Shown here piece after piece: positions 14,101 to 27,700 of a stretch of DNA of 64,000 bases (positions within the stretch are counted from its first letter, which is position 1; the number at the start of each line of letters is the position of its first letter). Location of the stretch: NCBI GenBank assembly GCA_025331565.1, contig JAFREQ010000065.1, positions 636,501-700,500 on the forward strand, written 5' to 3'. Below the pieces are notes generated by a model. That model worked only from the letters and a program-made list of their open reading frames with translations, was not told where the DNA came from and did not search any database. The position numbers and the translations under genes were made by a program. The DNA is from Holacanthus passer (taxonomy: Eukaryota; Chordata; Actinopteri; Pomacanthidae).

Positions 14101-15079
14101 TTTCCTGTTTCCCTCTGTCCGTCCTTCCTTGCTTCTTGTCCAGGGGCCACAACCAGAGGATGGAGTTCCTGGGAGACTCGATCATGCAGCTGGTGGCCAC
14201 AGAATACCTCTTCATCCACTTCCCTGACCACCATGAAGGACATTTAACAGTAAGATTAAACCATATGTCATCACAAGCTCTACTTTTTACATCAGCATCT
14301 CTGCACCTCTGTGTTGTCTTTATCCCGTCTTTGTGCTTCTGATGTCTGAAGTTGTTCATGTTCCCTGCTTCTTACACGAGTTTACCTGAAGTGGAGTTAC
14401 AGTTGTGCTTTTGTGTTTGTGTGTGAGGATGATTTTTTGCCCCCTTCCTTCCTTCCTTCCCATCAATCTTTGAATCTCCGAGTGCCAGCCAGGTATTCAC
14501 CCCCTTCCTTTTTTGCTTGTTTCCACAAAATAACTCCCTTCCACTCCTCACCCCACACTGTGCCTGTATGTTTACTGTACTCCTTGTGATGGGTATTGTC
14601 ATGAGACAGAATTGTTCTGTGGTTTTCAATAACACATCTTTGTTGGCGCTTTTTTTTTTTTGCCAAAGCTGTCAAGTGTCTGAAAAATAAAGTTGCGTGT
14701 ATGCGCCAACTTGCACGGCTCATAGCACAGGTACAAAGCAAATGATCACACTTTGAACATGCAAGTCCATTTTCTGACAGCGTCAGATGATATTACAACT
14801 CCCTCTTTTCAATGAGGCATCAGCGGTTCTCTTCAGAAGACTGACTACTCAAGGCCGGGGGGATCGAACTGGTCTAAAACTGCATAAGAAACCTTTGCAG
14901 TTAGATATTTATTCGTGGATATTCCTTATAGATGGAAGCCGTGACGTCATTTATTTAAAAGCTTCCAGCGAGCTTTTCGTTGAGAGACTGAAAGCTCCAG
15001 CAATGCCTATGCCCAAGAGTCAAGATGGGGTACATCTGAAATGGATTTCAAATCGGGGAAAAAAGTGCTCATTCAACCA

Positions 15080-15111
<32 letters not shown>

Positions 15112-18100
15112 GATTGCGTGTGTACTGTTAAAGAGGGCACATCACAGCAAGACAGATTCAGACAGTCATATTGCATTCTATTTGCTCTTTTCCGCATCTT
15201 GTAGCTATATTTAACATGTTTTTGTTTTTCCTTTTAGAGACGTAAATGTACCTTACCCAGTCTAACATGTTGTCATCCGCTAAGCTCCAAGTCACAATGT
15301 AATATTTAACAGAGCAACGTGCAATCTCTCTGAAACATTTACTCTGCATTACCATTCTGTCTGTGATGAATTATTCCATGCGGGCTTTATTTTGATGTTT
15401 TTGTGCGCTTCTGTATATTTCCATGTAAACGTGTGCCTCTGTGTAGCGTTTGTGTGGCTATATGTTCCCACCTTGAGTACATTTCTCACAGGTAGACACG
15501 AAAACGTGACTCTCTTTTTGCTCGTCCACAGCTGCTCCGCAGTTCGCTGGTAAACAACCGCACGCAGGCCAAAGTGGCGGAGGAGCTGGGCATGCAGGAG
15601 TTCGCCATCACCAACGACAAAACCAAACGACCGGTCGCGCTCCGGACCAAGACTCTGGCTGACTTATTGGAGTGTATGTGCACGGCTCTTTGATTCATTT
15701 GCAGAGGCATAAAGTGAAAAGAAAGAAAATCCTTATAGACCTTTTTAGACCCCTGCTAAACCTTTTCCTTGTGCGTCTCTCCAGAATGTGCAGTTTAAGA
15801 TGGCAGCATGAAGTGTCATTATTGATTTCTTTGTTCCCTTTGTGTTAGATGTCAAACACAGTCACTTCTCTGCTGAAGACACTGGGAAATGCTCCCTGTG
15901 TGCTTAGTATGACTGGAGTAGTTAGTGGTGATGTTTTTCTCTTATTTTTTAATTCCACCAGCTACAGCTGCCACAATATCCCCCAATTAATAAGCTACTC
16001 TCGATAGTCTACCAACTTAATAGGGTTTTTTTTTTTTTAACAGAATAAGACATCCAAAGTGTGCTTAGTAAAATAAGTGAATGGTGGAAGAGTCACATTT
16101 GGCAGCTAAAGAGAAAATTTTCTGCATTGTCCAATGGCTGTTTTATCCACCCTGGTAGAGAGTCTCATCACTAAAGCATCTCATAACTAAAACATCAAAA
16201 AATTCAAACTGAAAACACAACACGCTGTAGTGAGGCAGCGGCTCTTTGCTCACTGAGACTGAGTTTCTGTTTAAGTGTAGCTAAGCACAATCAAGAAAAT
16301 AACGATAAAATCAAATGTAAGGAGGCTCTGGAGTCAAATGAACTTAATACTTATATTTCAAACTTGTTTTAATATGTTAAACATTATAATGAGTTCAGGT
16401 TTTAGAGTATCTCCTCTTATAGTCATATTTGACTTCCTATATTAAATACATGTTTCAAAATGTACTGGAGGCAGTTTCCTATTTGATGGGATAAAAGGTA
16501 GAAAGTCATACTACTGTTCAGTTAAATCACTTTAATAAGGTGGTTTAAATGTGTTAATAAAAATAAGACTGTGTTCCAACAGTGAGGATTTTTAAGTTTG
16601 CCACATATTTAAGGTATAAACAGCAAAGCAGGTTCAATCTCAGATGAAGTCACAGGTGAACTTGGAAGCAGTAATTTGTTGGAAGTACTCACCACCTTCC
16701 ACCATAACCTTCATTAAACATGTCAGGCTGATATATTAGCCAATATTATCTTATTGCAGTTATGTGTATATTGGTGCATTTTTCGGCTGATAAGTGACAA
16801 AACAATTACAGAAGAGAAACAGTAAAATATGCCGGTGTGTTATGTAGGTTGTGAAGCTTAACACATGTCACGGTCACAATCACAAAACCAATTCTGATAT
16901 TTGAGAGTTGTTGAAAAATTCAGCAGCGTAGATCGGCTCGTTTTTTTCTTAAACGCCTATAATAAAGAACATTTTCGAATGGAAGGATCTCTTATGTTTC
17001 GGTTTCGGCTTTAAAAACTCCAGTATAATGGATGCTTCTTGTTCAGATTTTGAGTTTTATTACATAGCCTACTGTTCTGGTATGAATTCATAATGTCCCC
17101 GAAGTCCCCGAAAATGTAATAGATGGTAAGTTCTTCTTTTATTAATGCGTGCATATGGGTGTACAAATCAAGTACAGCTAGCTAGAGACAAAATGAAGAT
17201 TTCTTTTATTTAAACTTTACTGCGCGTTCCTTGTTTTCAAAACCACAATGAAAAGGAAGGAAAATACAACAAAGGTTTGTGTACATGTCCAAATTAATAT
17301 GAACAGAGGACATGATGACCCCTCCATGCAAACAGAGGCAGGAGTGGAGACCGAGCAAAGGTTGTGTGTGCCCCTGCAGTCCACATCGGGCCAACAGATG
17401 GCGCTAGCAGCGACAGGCACTGTAGTACAAAAGGGAATAGACGATTCCAGATTGGCAGAAAAAAAAACTGGGAAAAACACAAAAAAAGCTCTGATGCCTT
17501 TCAGGTTAGCATTCAATACGCAGACCTTAATACACGAGCTTCATGTCATTTGCCTTTCAAATGATCCTTCAAGGTTTGGGCCGGAGCGGAGTTGATGACA
17601 CAGGAAGGGGACGGGGGTCAGCTCTGGAAATGACTGCAGCTCTTCCGCATATGAGCAGTCGTGCCCCGCAGCTACAGCGGGCACGCACCGGCCTTCTGAA
17701 ATATTACCTATTTTCCTCCCTCATGTCCCACTGTCTTAGTCAGGGAGATGAGTAAATGCTCTGGCGGCTAATAGAAGAGGAAAACAAAGGGACGGCCACA
17801 AGATGAAGATGACACCCAGCACCGGCTGCTTACATTTCAAATCTCTTTCGGTTCACTTAGACCGCCAGTTGCTCTCAATTCAGCTTGACATACAGTTTTA
17901 TCTTGTATATTATATGGATGTTTCTGTGAACTCTGTGTGGCCCTCGCTATACCAATTTCCTGTTTGATGGAAAAAGGCAGGGAACTACACAGCCATCTTT
18001 TCCAATTGTTTACATTAACATCTCGTCACTCGCTGTGGAGGCTGAGGTCTTTGTTAATGGAAGAGAGCCAACGTTTAAAGAGAGAACACATCAACTGCTT

Positions 18101-21100
18101 TATTTTTTTTCCTTTATTGTAATGGCTTTTCTTTCTTTCTCTGTGTGCAGCTTTCATCGCAGCTCTCTACATTGATAAAGATCTGGAGTACGTGCACACC
18201 TTCATGAACGTCTGCTTTTTCCCCCGACTGAAGGTGAGTCCCTATTCATGGCCGTTCACTGCTCGCACCTGATCAATGAGCCGCTTAGGCACCTCTGAGA
18301 TAAAGAACCGAGGAGATGACGAGGACAGAGCTAATGGCTGGGCCCTAATGGTGCTAGCATTGACGCCAGGCCTGAAGTGGTGCTCGGCTGTCGAATGCCT
18401 CTCGCGGCGGCCGCTTGATCGCTACTTTAGTCGTCTTTAACGGGAATCGCAGCGGTTTTGTCTGCGTTTTTCTATTGGTCCAAGAAGTGCTCGGGCTGTT
18501 AATGGCGTCCACTTCTGGGGTGTTGCAGAAGTTGTGTAACTCAAGTAAGCTTCAGTCAAGACTCCCATTGTCACATATGAAGGAGGAAGGACAGGCATTT
18601 TATTTTCAAGCACCAATGGATTGTCCAAATTTAGACAGAAGAGCCCTAAGACGCAAACTATCACACACAACCTCATACCTAACCGGCATGTGCACACATG
18701 CACACACACACATGTTCGTGTGCGGGTACCCACACAGCGTGGACCTCTCCTTGTGAAGATGCTGCAGTGGTCTGATATGCCATGCTAATTGCTGTCTTGG
18801 TGTGCCTCTCCAGGGAGAATCCCCAGCTCTGGAGGAGCTGAGCTTTGCGTCATGGTCGCTGCAAGAGAGCACCTCATTTCCACTTCCAAGAGAAAAGTTG
18901 TGAAACAGCCAGCACGTCTCCTTACATAGCCTTCTGGAAACCACAGCGTTGCACACTGTGCTGCTTCATCCAATTTGGATGGAAATAGAGAGGCAAAACC
19001 AGGGACATGAGCACTCCTTTCCTTATGTTCGCTCCTTAAGAAAAGAGCGTAGCTACCGTATATGCTACGCTCTTTTCAAAACAGCCTAATTTCTCAGCTT
19101 TAGGCTAAAGGGGTGTAGATGCCCCCCAGAGAGAGGCAAAGTGGGAAGGAGAAAAAGGGAAGTAAAGCGCAAAAGCAAGAACAGCAGAGATGGAGGGGTT
19201 GGGGGGCAGCAAAGCGAGAGAGTAGAGTGTGTGCAACAGAAGCAGAAGCACTCTTTGTAGAAAATTAATAGGAGCAGACAGTTCTGGATTCAAAGTCTGC
19301 CTTTTTATGACAAGGCTGCTTCCCTGTTAATGGAAGGGCTTTTAGAAGTCCCCCTTGGATAAGAGAAATGTATCAGGCCTACACACCTGGGAGACTCCCA
19401 GACGCTCTTTATATCTGGCCGGGGATTGGCTTTTGTCTTAAGTAGCCTGTGATTTGTACTCACCGTGAAGACACAGATGGAGAGCCAGTCAGGGAGAGAG
19501 CAAATAAGTGAGTGCAAAAAGAGGGGGTAAATGGTGGAGAGGGTCATGGCAAGAATGAAATAAAAGCACGAGCGACCGCCGCTGAATTTTATTTCCTGTG
19601 TTTTCGATTCTTTGAAAGAAGTTCGTGAAGGAAGTGGCTTGATTGCATGTGTGGTTTGTGTGTTGCAGGAGTTCATTCTGAACCAGGACTGGAACGACCC
19701 AAAGTCTCAGCTGCAGCAGTGCTGTTTGACCCTGAGAACAGAGGGGAAGGAGCCCGATATCCCGCTGTACAAGTAAGACCCCAGAAAACAAGACGCCGGC
19801 TATAAGGAAGTACAACAAGCATTTGATTTAAAACAGTAGATTTGACATCACACTAAAGTAAAGCGTCGATTTAATGTGGCCTTTTTTTGAAGAAAACGTT
19901 TTCATGTTGGTCAACAGGATCTTAAAGTACTTACATATGAGTAAAAATAGGCACTGTGGATGATAAAGTGGGCGTCTTGTGCTCAATCCACAGAAATGAG
20001 ATGGAACTTAATTTCTGTGGTTCAGTCAATGCATCACTGGTTCAAAAGAACTCCAGCACGTAGGAATTGTTGGTTATGATTAATGCTAAATTTATAATGC
20101 AGCACATTTGTGTTGGTGAACGATGTAGCTTCCTCCCTCAGTATCACACTCTCCAGCCAACACAGTGATTTTTTTTTTAGATGACAAGGTGGAGAAGGTA
20201 AAAATGACACAGTTGCTTCAAGTCCCAAATATTCCGTGTTCATTCTAGATTCTAGATGCTTCGTGGGTTGGTTTTGAAAATGTCCAGCATCGGTTTAACA
20301 TCAAAACTAGCTGTAATACGTAACCAGTAGTCCACCATATTACATTTCTGAAGTAAACCCAGCACAGTCAGTGATCGGGGGGGCGGGACCCCTCATGTCG
20401 TTTGACGCTTTAAATTTGATTTCTCCAATGTTATAGATTACTGTTTTGGAAAAGTGGCCTAAGTCTCCTACTTTTAATAAATCTTTTATTTATTATCAAT
20501 GCTAATCATTTTTAATGCTAAATGTCAATTTAATGTTTTGAGTTGCTTCTTGTTTTTTGTTTTTTTTTTCTGCTCACTGTTCCTGAACGTTGACGACCAT
20601 CACACAAGCGAGACAAGACTCTAATAGTAGATAATAAATAAACTACACAAACATACTTTCTGTCCCAGGCTTCAGGGACGAGGTCATTTCTGCAGTTTCT
20701 GTTGTACAAAATGTGCTGATCAATTGTGTTGGTAAGACACTGCTGAACTAGTTGTACCCATTTTTTTTCCATGTTGTGGTTTTGCTTTTTTTTTTTCCAC
20801 CCGTAACCTGTTTGAATCCCTGACAAAGATGGGGAAAAAAAAAAAGTTTTCATGTCCCTTTTCTTCAGCATGACCCAAAGTCTCCAGTTGAGATGGGTTC
20901 AGTCAGGCATCACATGGACCACAGTGCACATTCAGAGAAATGAAATGGCACAAACATAATTTTCCGGACTTTTCTCCTTGCCATTGGTCCCTGAACATTG
21001 TGAATAGCTGTGTAAAGGTCTCTGTTGTTGTGATAAATAAACACGCCCAGAGAGACTTCTTATTTGACAAAAGGTCAAGGAGCAAGTGTCATTTGACAGA

Positions 21101-23922
21101 ATGCTTTTGAGAGCTGCCATGAAGCAGCGTGTTTGTCACCATGGAAACTGACAAACAGTGTTTTCTCTGAGAAAAAACGGGGTCGGCTGGATGTGCAAGG
21201 GCAGTTGGAGACGGAGCAGCTCAATGTACAATGAAGTCCACAATCCAGCATTTAATCAGTTCCCTCTTCCTCCCTCTCTTCCTTGTATTCATTCGAATGT
21301 CTTTTCAGCGCTCCTCTGTTTATTATTCTGTCTATCTGCCCGGCGGATGGTGATTTTTGACACAGCACAGCTCTGACACTACAATCAACACTTCCCTCCA
21401 ACTCTATTGGCCACGAGGACGTGAACGAGAAACAAATAGAGCTCCTGGGTGACTTGAATTTTAACATTTCACCACACACACACATGCAGATCCAAAAGTC
21501 TGACACTCCATTAACATCTCTGTGACAAAATATCCAAGTTATGACATGTAAGATGAAAAAGAAATATTTATATTGGATAATCTCTGCACCATTTCTGGAT
21601 CAGCAAAGCAAAACTGTGGCATTGACCAACTCTTTTATACGACAGATTTCCTTGAGGGGAACAGTTGCAACACTGGCCTTTCTTTTCTGGAAGTTACTAA
21701 CTGCTGCTATGAGCTGCCGTTAGCTCAGTTCTCTGGCAGCTAACCAGGGCAAAGTGTTGACCGCCGGGAGGAGGAGGAGGAGGTTTTCAGGCCTGGGACC
21801 CAGCAGGGAAAGCTGGCAGGGAGCGGCTCCAGAATCGGCATCACAATCGAACCGGGGCCACAAGCTTCGCAGCTAACATGGCTGGATGAGGAACGGACGC
21901 AACCTCGAGACAGACAGGCGCTCACCCTGTGCATGCCCTAAAAATATATTTAGATGGTTAAATTAATATCATAAACATGCAATGATGAGTCGACTAACGG
22001 CTTGAACGAATGACTATTGTTTGCTCTTCAGTCAGGGGCTGCCCTAAAAATTCCCGCTTGCTTTGCTCCTGTTTGACACACAGGAGGCGCCGGTGATCTT
22101 GAACTGGTCCTGAACCTCCTCATGAGATGACCTGAACCCTGTGGGTCAATAAGCCAGAGTCATACACCTTCTTATAGCATTTCATACAGAAGTGGTTGGT
22201 GTCAGATCTGTTCTGGCTCCGTCTGAATTTGTTTACAAGTGTGAGGAGTAGAGAAACCGAGGGTGAGACGAGCGTGAGTCAGACGGAAAGAGCCTAAACG
22301 ACCGAGGGCAGGAAAGGACACAGGAAAGGGGGGAAGGAGAGGAGTTAATGCACCAAGCCCCCGCTAAAGGTTCCCTAGTGAATGTGTCTGGCTGATGACA
22401 GATTCACACCTCAACCCCAGCACCATCACTTTACTGTACATCTCGTCTGGGCAGGACACGCCGGGGAGCAGACACATACACACTCTCACATTTTGCAGAG
22501 AATGGCCTGAGTCAGTAAGTAGCTGCTTTTAGTGCGAGCTGCAGCTCTTACGGACCCTCTGCAGTGCCGTTTCTTCTCCCTCACACACTTCCATCTGTGT
22601 GCAGCCTTGAAGTTGACAACTTCCCAACAGCTCGCAGATTTCCTTTTCATTCCGTCTCATTTTGTGTTATTTTAGCAGCGTGATAATTCCAAGTGACACG
22701 CTCTCCCTGTTGAGAGTTGGCTAAAACGTCGCGCGCAAGAGTCTTATTTGCTCCACGCGTGCAATGTGCTTCTTCATTTGTAAGTGAGAAAGGGGGGCTG
22801 AATTATTGATAAAGTGTCATAAGTGACCACATTGCATTAAAAATGGATTGCTCTCCTGAAATAAGTAAATTGTCTGTGAATAATTTAGGTGAATCACAGC
22901 TTGGGTTGGAGATGTTTATGCTAATGTTAACATTTCAAACATCTCCCAAGTTTTGTCTGCTGTCTTGTACATGCGTCCCTGCAGAAATGTAGCAACATTC
23001 ACAGCTGACTTCTTTCTTTTTAAATGAGGTACATCTGTAAATTAGTTCAGTGATATTCTCTTGTCATTCCTCTCGAAGATTTGTTGGTCCCTCTTTAGCT
23101 TTTCCATTGTTTACCCTTCCAGCGCACCAAAGACTCGTGGGTCTCTCAAAGACTATTGTCATTCTTTTTATTTCAATTCCTCTCCCAACATGTCATTTTT
23201 TATTTTTTTTTCACCAAACACAGATCTTGGTATCTGAAGATGATGGGTGTGGGGAGTTGGGGAGGCTTTAAAAGTTGTTTATATGTCCCTCAGATGGCTT
23301 CTGCGCGCTCTCAAAGCACACTACTGAATCAAAGCGCTATTCCCCTCCTCTCAACCCGCCGCTTGAGATGAATTATATTTGTTCCAATTGAAAACTTTTT
23401 TTTTTTACCTCCTCTTTTCTTGTTATTTCTCTGAAGGACAATGTCCCCAAGTGTCCTTGTGCCTTTCTCCTGGGTATTATTATTTCTCAACTCTACCCTC
23501 CTCCTTCTCATCCTGTGTTTCTGTGTTTGAATTCGCAGGACCCTGCAGACAGTCGGGCCCTCGCACGCTCGCACCTACACCGTCGCCGTGTATTTCAAAG
23601 GGGAGCGAATCGGATGTGGCAAAGGCCCAAGGTGAGTAAGACGGTGCAATACAATAAGACACAACAGGACAGGGTGCTCCACTTCTCAATGCACAGCTAA
23701 TGGGCCCGAGAATAATGGCTGCGCTTTATTGATGGTGTTTATTATAGCAATTAAGCTCTTGTTGGCCTATTCTATCGGGAGAGACATTATGCAGAATGAA
23801 AATGAATCGATTCATTATTGATCTGACGTAAACTGAGTTATGGAAATATCACTTTGTGCAGGAGGAGAAGCTGTGGCCAAGCGACACAGCATCGAGGGCT
23901 GCGTTTAGCTCTACCTGGGATG

Positions 23923-23978
<56 letters not shown>

Positions 23979-24695
23979 CTGCACACCTTTGTGTACGCTC
24001 ACACGTTCACGCTTTTGTAAAGTAAAGAAAGTGAATCTCTGCGCGAAGGCCTTTTCAGGGTTGGAGGGGTTGACAATAAAGCTGCAGCTGAGCCTGCGAG
24101 AAATGAAACCTAAATCCATCAAACATCTTTCACCCCCACCACCACCACCACCACCACCACCCCCACATGTGGAAATCCCCTCCATGGCCCCCTACTTGAA
24201 AGCGCTCTCTCTTGCTCTAAGCTGGCGATAAGTTTGTCCCTTCCATAGGATCTTTGACAGCTTACTGTTTTTGTATTTACATGACTTAAGCTCCCAGCCA
24301 CCTCCGCTGCTGGGCTATGATCACACAGCACATAATATATACGGAGGGACGGTGAATTGCCGGCGTAAACAGTGCCCAGCACAGAGCCGCCAATAGGCTT
24401 ACCTTTTTGAAATGCGTGCACTGTGTTACCTGGGATTGTTTGGCAAAAGGGCTCTTTCAAAACAAATATAAAGCACTTTTGATAATCCGCTCAATATTGG
24501 GTCTGTATTTTTTTTTTTTTTGACAGAATTTCAAAAAAAGGACATTTTGAATATGCTAAACACCTTTTCTCCCTCTTTCTCTGTCTCCTTTTTAAAATAT
24601 TTCTAATCTAGCATCCAACAGGCGGAAATGGGAGCTGCGATGGATGCGCTCGAAAAATGTGAGTTGTTTGGCAACACGAGCCCCCTCCCCCTCCA

Positions 24696-24737
<42 letters not shown>

Positions 24738-27700
24738 TCCCACTTTAAGCCTTTCACACGCTTTGCCTCAGTGTTGAATATTAGCCTTGGCTGTACAGTA
24801 TGCAAGATGGCTGGCAGAGAGCTGTGGCCTGACCAGCCGGTTGGCTGCGACATATAGGACATTAGGCTGTTTGAAGTGCTCGCCCGGAGCACAGGCATGG
24901 GGCCTCGCCAGAGATGGAGGACCAATAAAACAAGGACGGGGGAAGCTAAGCGTCCTCCACCGTGTCGATCATCCCGAGGGACCGCGGGAAGTTTGTGTCG
25001 AGGGCCGCACAAAGTTTCTGTGTTTTTGTTGTGGTGTTTTTGAGCCCTTGTGCAGAGCAGGAGAGCGAGGCTCCGCGGTCTGAGCTTCCTCTCCTGTGCT
25101 CAGCGCTCCTCTTCAGATATGAAGGAGTGCAGCTGACATGTTCCCTATGTGCTGCTTCACTCCTTGGCTGTTTTTCATCTCGTCATCAACCACCACTTAA
25201 GGAAAATAGACGGTGGTTTTTAGGCATTTACAATGTCTCATTCGCTGCCAAGTAAAAAATACAATTACAGGGCTCTCACAATCACGTTCACGAGCCATTT
25301 CCATCGTGTCCCACTCGCCTCTCGTACTCTATGCATATGTATGTGGATGCATAATATCATACATTATACTGAGGGTGTTAGAGTTGGGTATGTGTTCAAG
25401 TGTAGTTTTTGGACTGGACTCTCTTGCCGTCCCTGTGACCACCGCATTAATCAAATGTACAATTTGTTCTTTACTCAACTAATTAGCTGGAGGTGAACAC
25501 AAATGGCTTTGTTGGAACGGGCCTGTAGAACTTGCAAAGGGCAGGAAGGTCACACTTTGATTTCATTTGGCTCATAAATGAGGCCTCCAGCCACTTGTGA
25601 TTGATACTGTTTGTGCGCCCGAGCTTTAGCTTTTTATGAAACATTAACGCGAGGGTGTTATTGTTTAAAGCTGCTCTCTCCGGCTCCCTTGCTGTCTGCT
25701 CCTGGCTCCCCCGCTCCCCCACCTCCCTCCCTCCTTATCAGGGGGCGTAGTTCAGTGCACACACTCTCTCTCCTGTGTCTTCCTCCCTCCCTTAATTCCT
25801 CCCATTTCCTCTCCCCAGTGTACACCTCTGTCACCATGATTGATAGATGCTCATTGCGAGTAAATGAACATTTCCCCCCTCATAAATTGCTGTTTCATGT
25901 GACTAGATTAGCAATGCCTTTTAAAAGGTCAGTTGATTTAAAATCATCTCTTCGAGTCTTCCTTCCTTCGCCGCAAAACGCTCCCAGTTCGAGGGCTTTG
26001 TTTGACTTTGTATTGTCACTTAATTTAAACCCACCAATTTACAACTCACCCCTCAGCTCGATGAAGTCTTTTCCTTCACCCGCATTACCTGAGGTGAGTC
26101 TGTCAATTATGTGATTTTAATTCAATATTAGAGAGAAGAAAATAGGCTGCTCAGTTTTAAATATTACAAATAAAATGATAACATGAACATGAGAAAAGGA
26201 ACAAAATTGTCGATCAACAGAAAAGTTATCGACACTGTTTTTTTTTCAGACTTTCAGGTTTGAAGATTTACAGTTTTTATGTTGTATATCATTGAGAATT
26301 GAGTATTTTTTATGTGAAGCTCTGGAAACAAACTAACTTTTATCCCCAAAGACTGATCAATGATGAAAGAAACAGAGATTCCTGTTTCTCACCATCGTAA
26401 TAAAGCAGAAATGCCAAAAAGAAAAAACAGTCTTTAAAAAATAATCATTGATTGGAGCCCAAGTGAATTGTTGGTTGAGCTTGATCAGATTTCTTCACCA
26501 GTCATCATCATTTCCAGATGTTAGATGAACTGTGGTTCGACTGATCTGTTTTTTTTTTTTAATTGATTCAATTCAAGCCTAAATTAGCCTCTTCTGTGCA
26601 AGAAATATCCATAACTTTCATATTCTGTTATTCTATTGTTGAGCGTCTTCTGTTTGAAATAAATACGCAAGGTCAGTCAGCAGTGTTCAAACAGGCCTTT
26701 GAAGGATGTGTGTGTCTCCTGACCATGAGCTTATATAATGAGACTGGAGCTCATCTGCTGCCGAACCTCCTGACGCATCAACTCCCATTGCCGCATTGTC
26801 TCTCATGTGATTGTCAAGGGCCTCGCTTCATTTGTTCGCATAGCAAGACTAATCAAGGACATTAGCTCCGGTGTCATGTAATTCGTCATTGATTGTCTTG
26901 TTGGCCCTCACTGCGGCGTTGGCTACAGCACTGCTCCTCTTGTACGACAGCCCTACCTTGTGTTACTCTCGGATCGAAAACACCTCCCCGCATCGTGTCG
27001 GGATTCATTTCCATGTTTTATTTAAGGCCTCCTCGAGTATCAGGAGCACTTTGAGCAGGATTGAACTTTTTGTTTCTGCTGCAGCGCTTTTCCTGGCAGA
27101 CAGGATCCGCGGCTCCAGCGGTGTCGGAGAGGTGAGAGACATGGCTGTGTTCAGTCAGACAGCTCAGAGCTCATTAAAGAGACCGAGCCCAATATTTGGT
27201 GTGTGTGCTGTCTGTAGCCGATCCGCTGGTGGCTCAGCCGATTCACATTTCATTATTTGATGGCCCACGTTTTGACAGTCTCCTGCCTGTATCTGTCAAC
27301 GCAGAATTAAATGTTAACCAAGGCCCAGACTGGGAGAAACATGAGTGCAAACAAATCGAGCCGAGAGCAGCCAGGTAGGGGAACGGAGTCTGCGGCAGGA
27401 AGGAGTCGGCGGTGCAGAGTTTCCCTGGCCCTGAGGCTCCGTGCACCGCGCGCTGTTAGGTCTGAGGCAACATCAAATATACATGGAAACGGCTTAACCA
27501 TTTATCATTCATCCTTTCAGATAGTACTGTGTCTGTTTAAAGTCTCCAATCTCTCTCTAAGACTCCGCCGCCTCCCCTTCCCATTTTTTTTCAGCTTCCT
27601 CGCAGCTGCTTGTTTCTCAAACAATGCAATATCTGTTGAATAAGAGCAGGAGCCTCGATCTGGCTGCTCGCTGGAAGGGGACTACATTTCTTCCTCAGCT

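Larger units (their letters stand above)
8975..14143. other. drosha intron
   Basis: Intron of 5.2 kb. It holds a purine-rich stretch (about 10560-10920) of unknown nature, a TTGA tetranucleotide run (12634-12656), relics of an AT-rich dispersed family (about 12740-13130) and a poly-T (13737-13759). No gene was recognised. Confidence 0.85.
23632..24611. other. drosha intron with GT and CAC repeats
   Basis: Intron of 1.0 kb, with a long GT tract (23926-23977) and a CAC triplet run (24137-24160). Nothing else was recognised. Confidence 0.85.

Noticed and set aside
19040..19077. Idea that the perfect hairpin is a microRNA precursor
   Set aside because: A 14-bp stem is well below the roughly 33-bp stem expected for a Drosha substrate; kept only as an inverted repeat.
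25611..26114. Open frame of 167 codons on the + strand in a drosha intron
   Set aside because: Low-complexity Ser/Pro/Leu-rich translation of a pyrimidine-rich stretch, with no domain or splice context.
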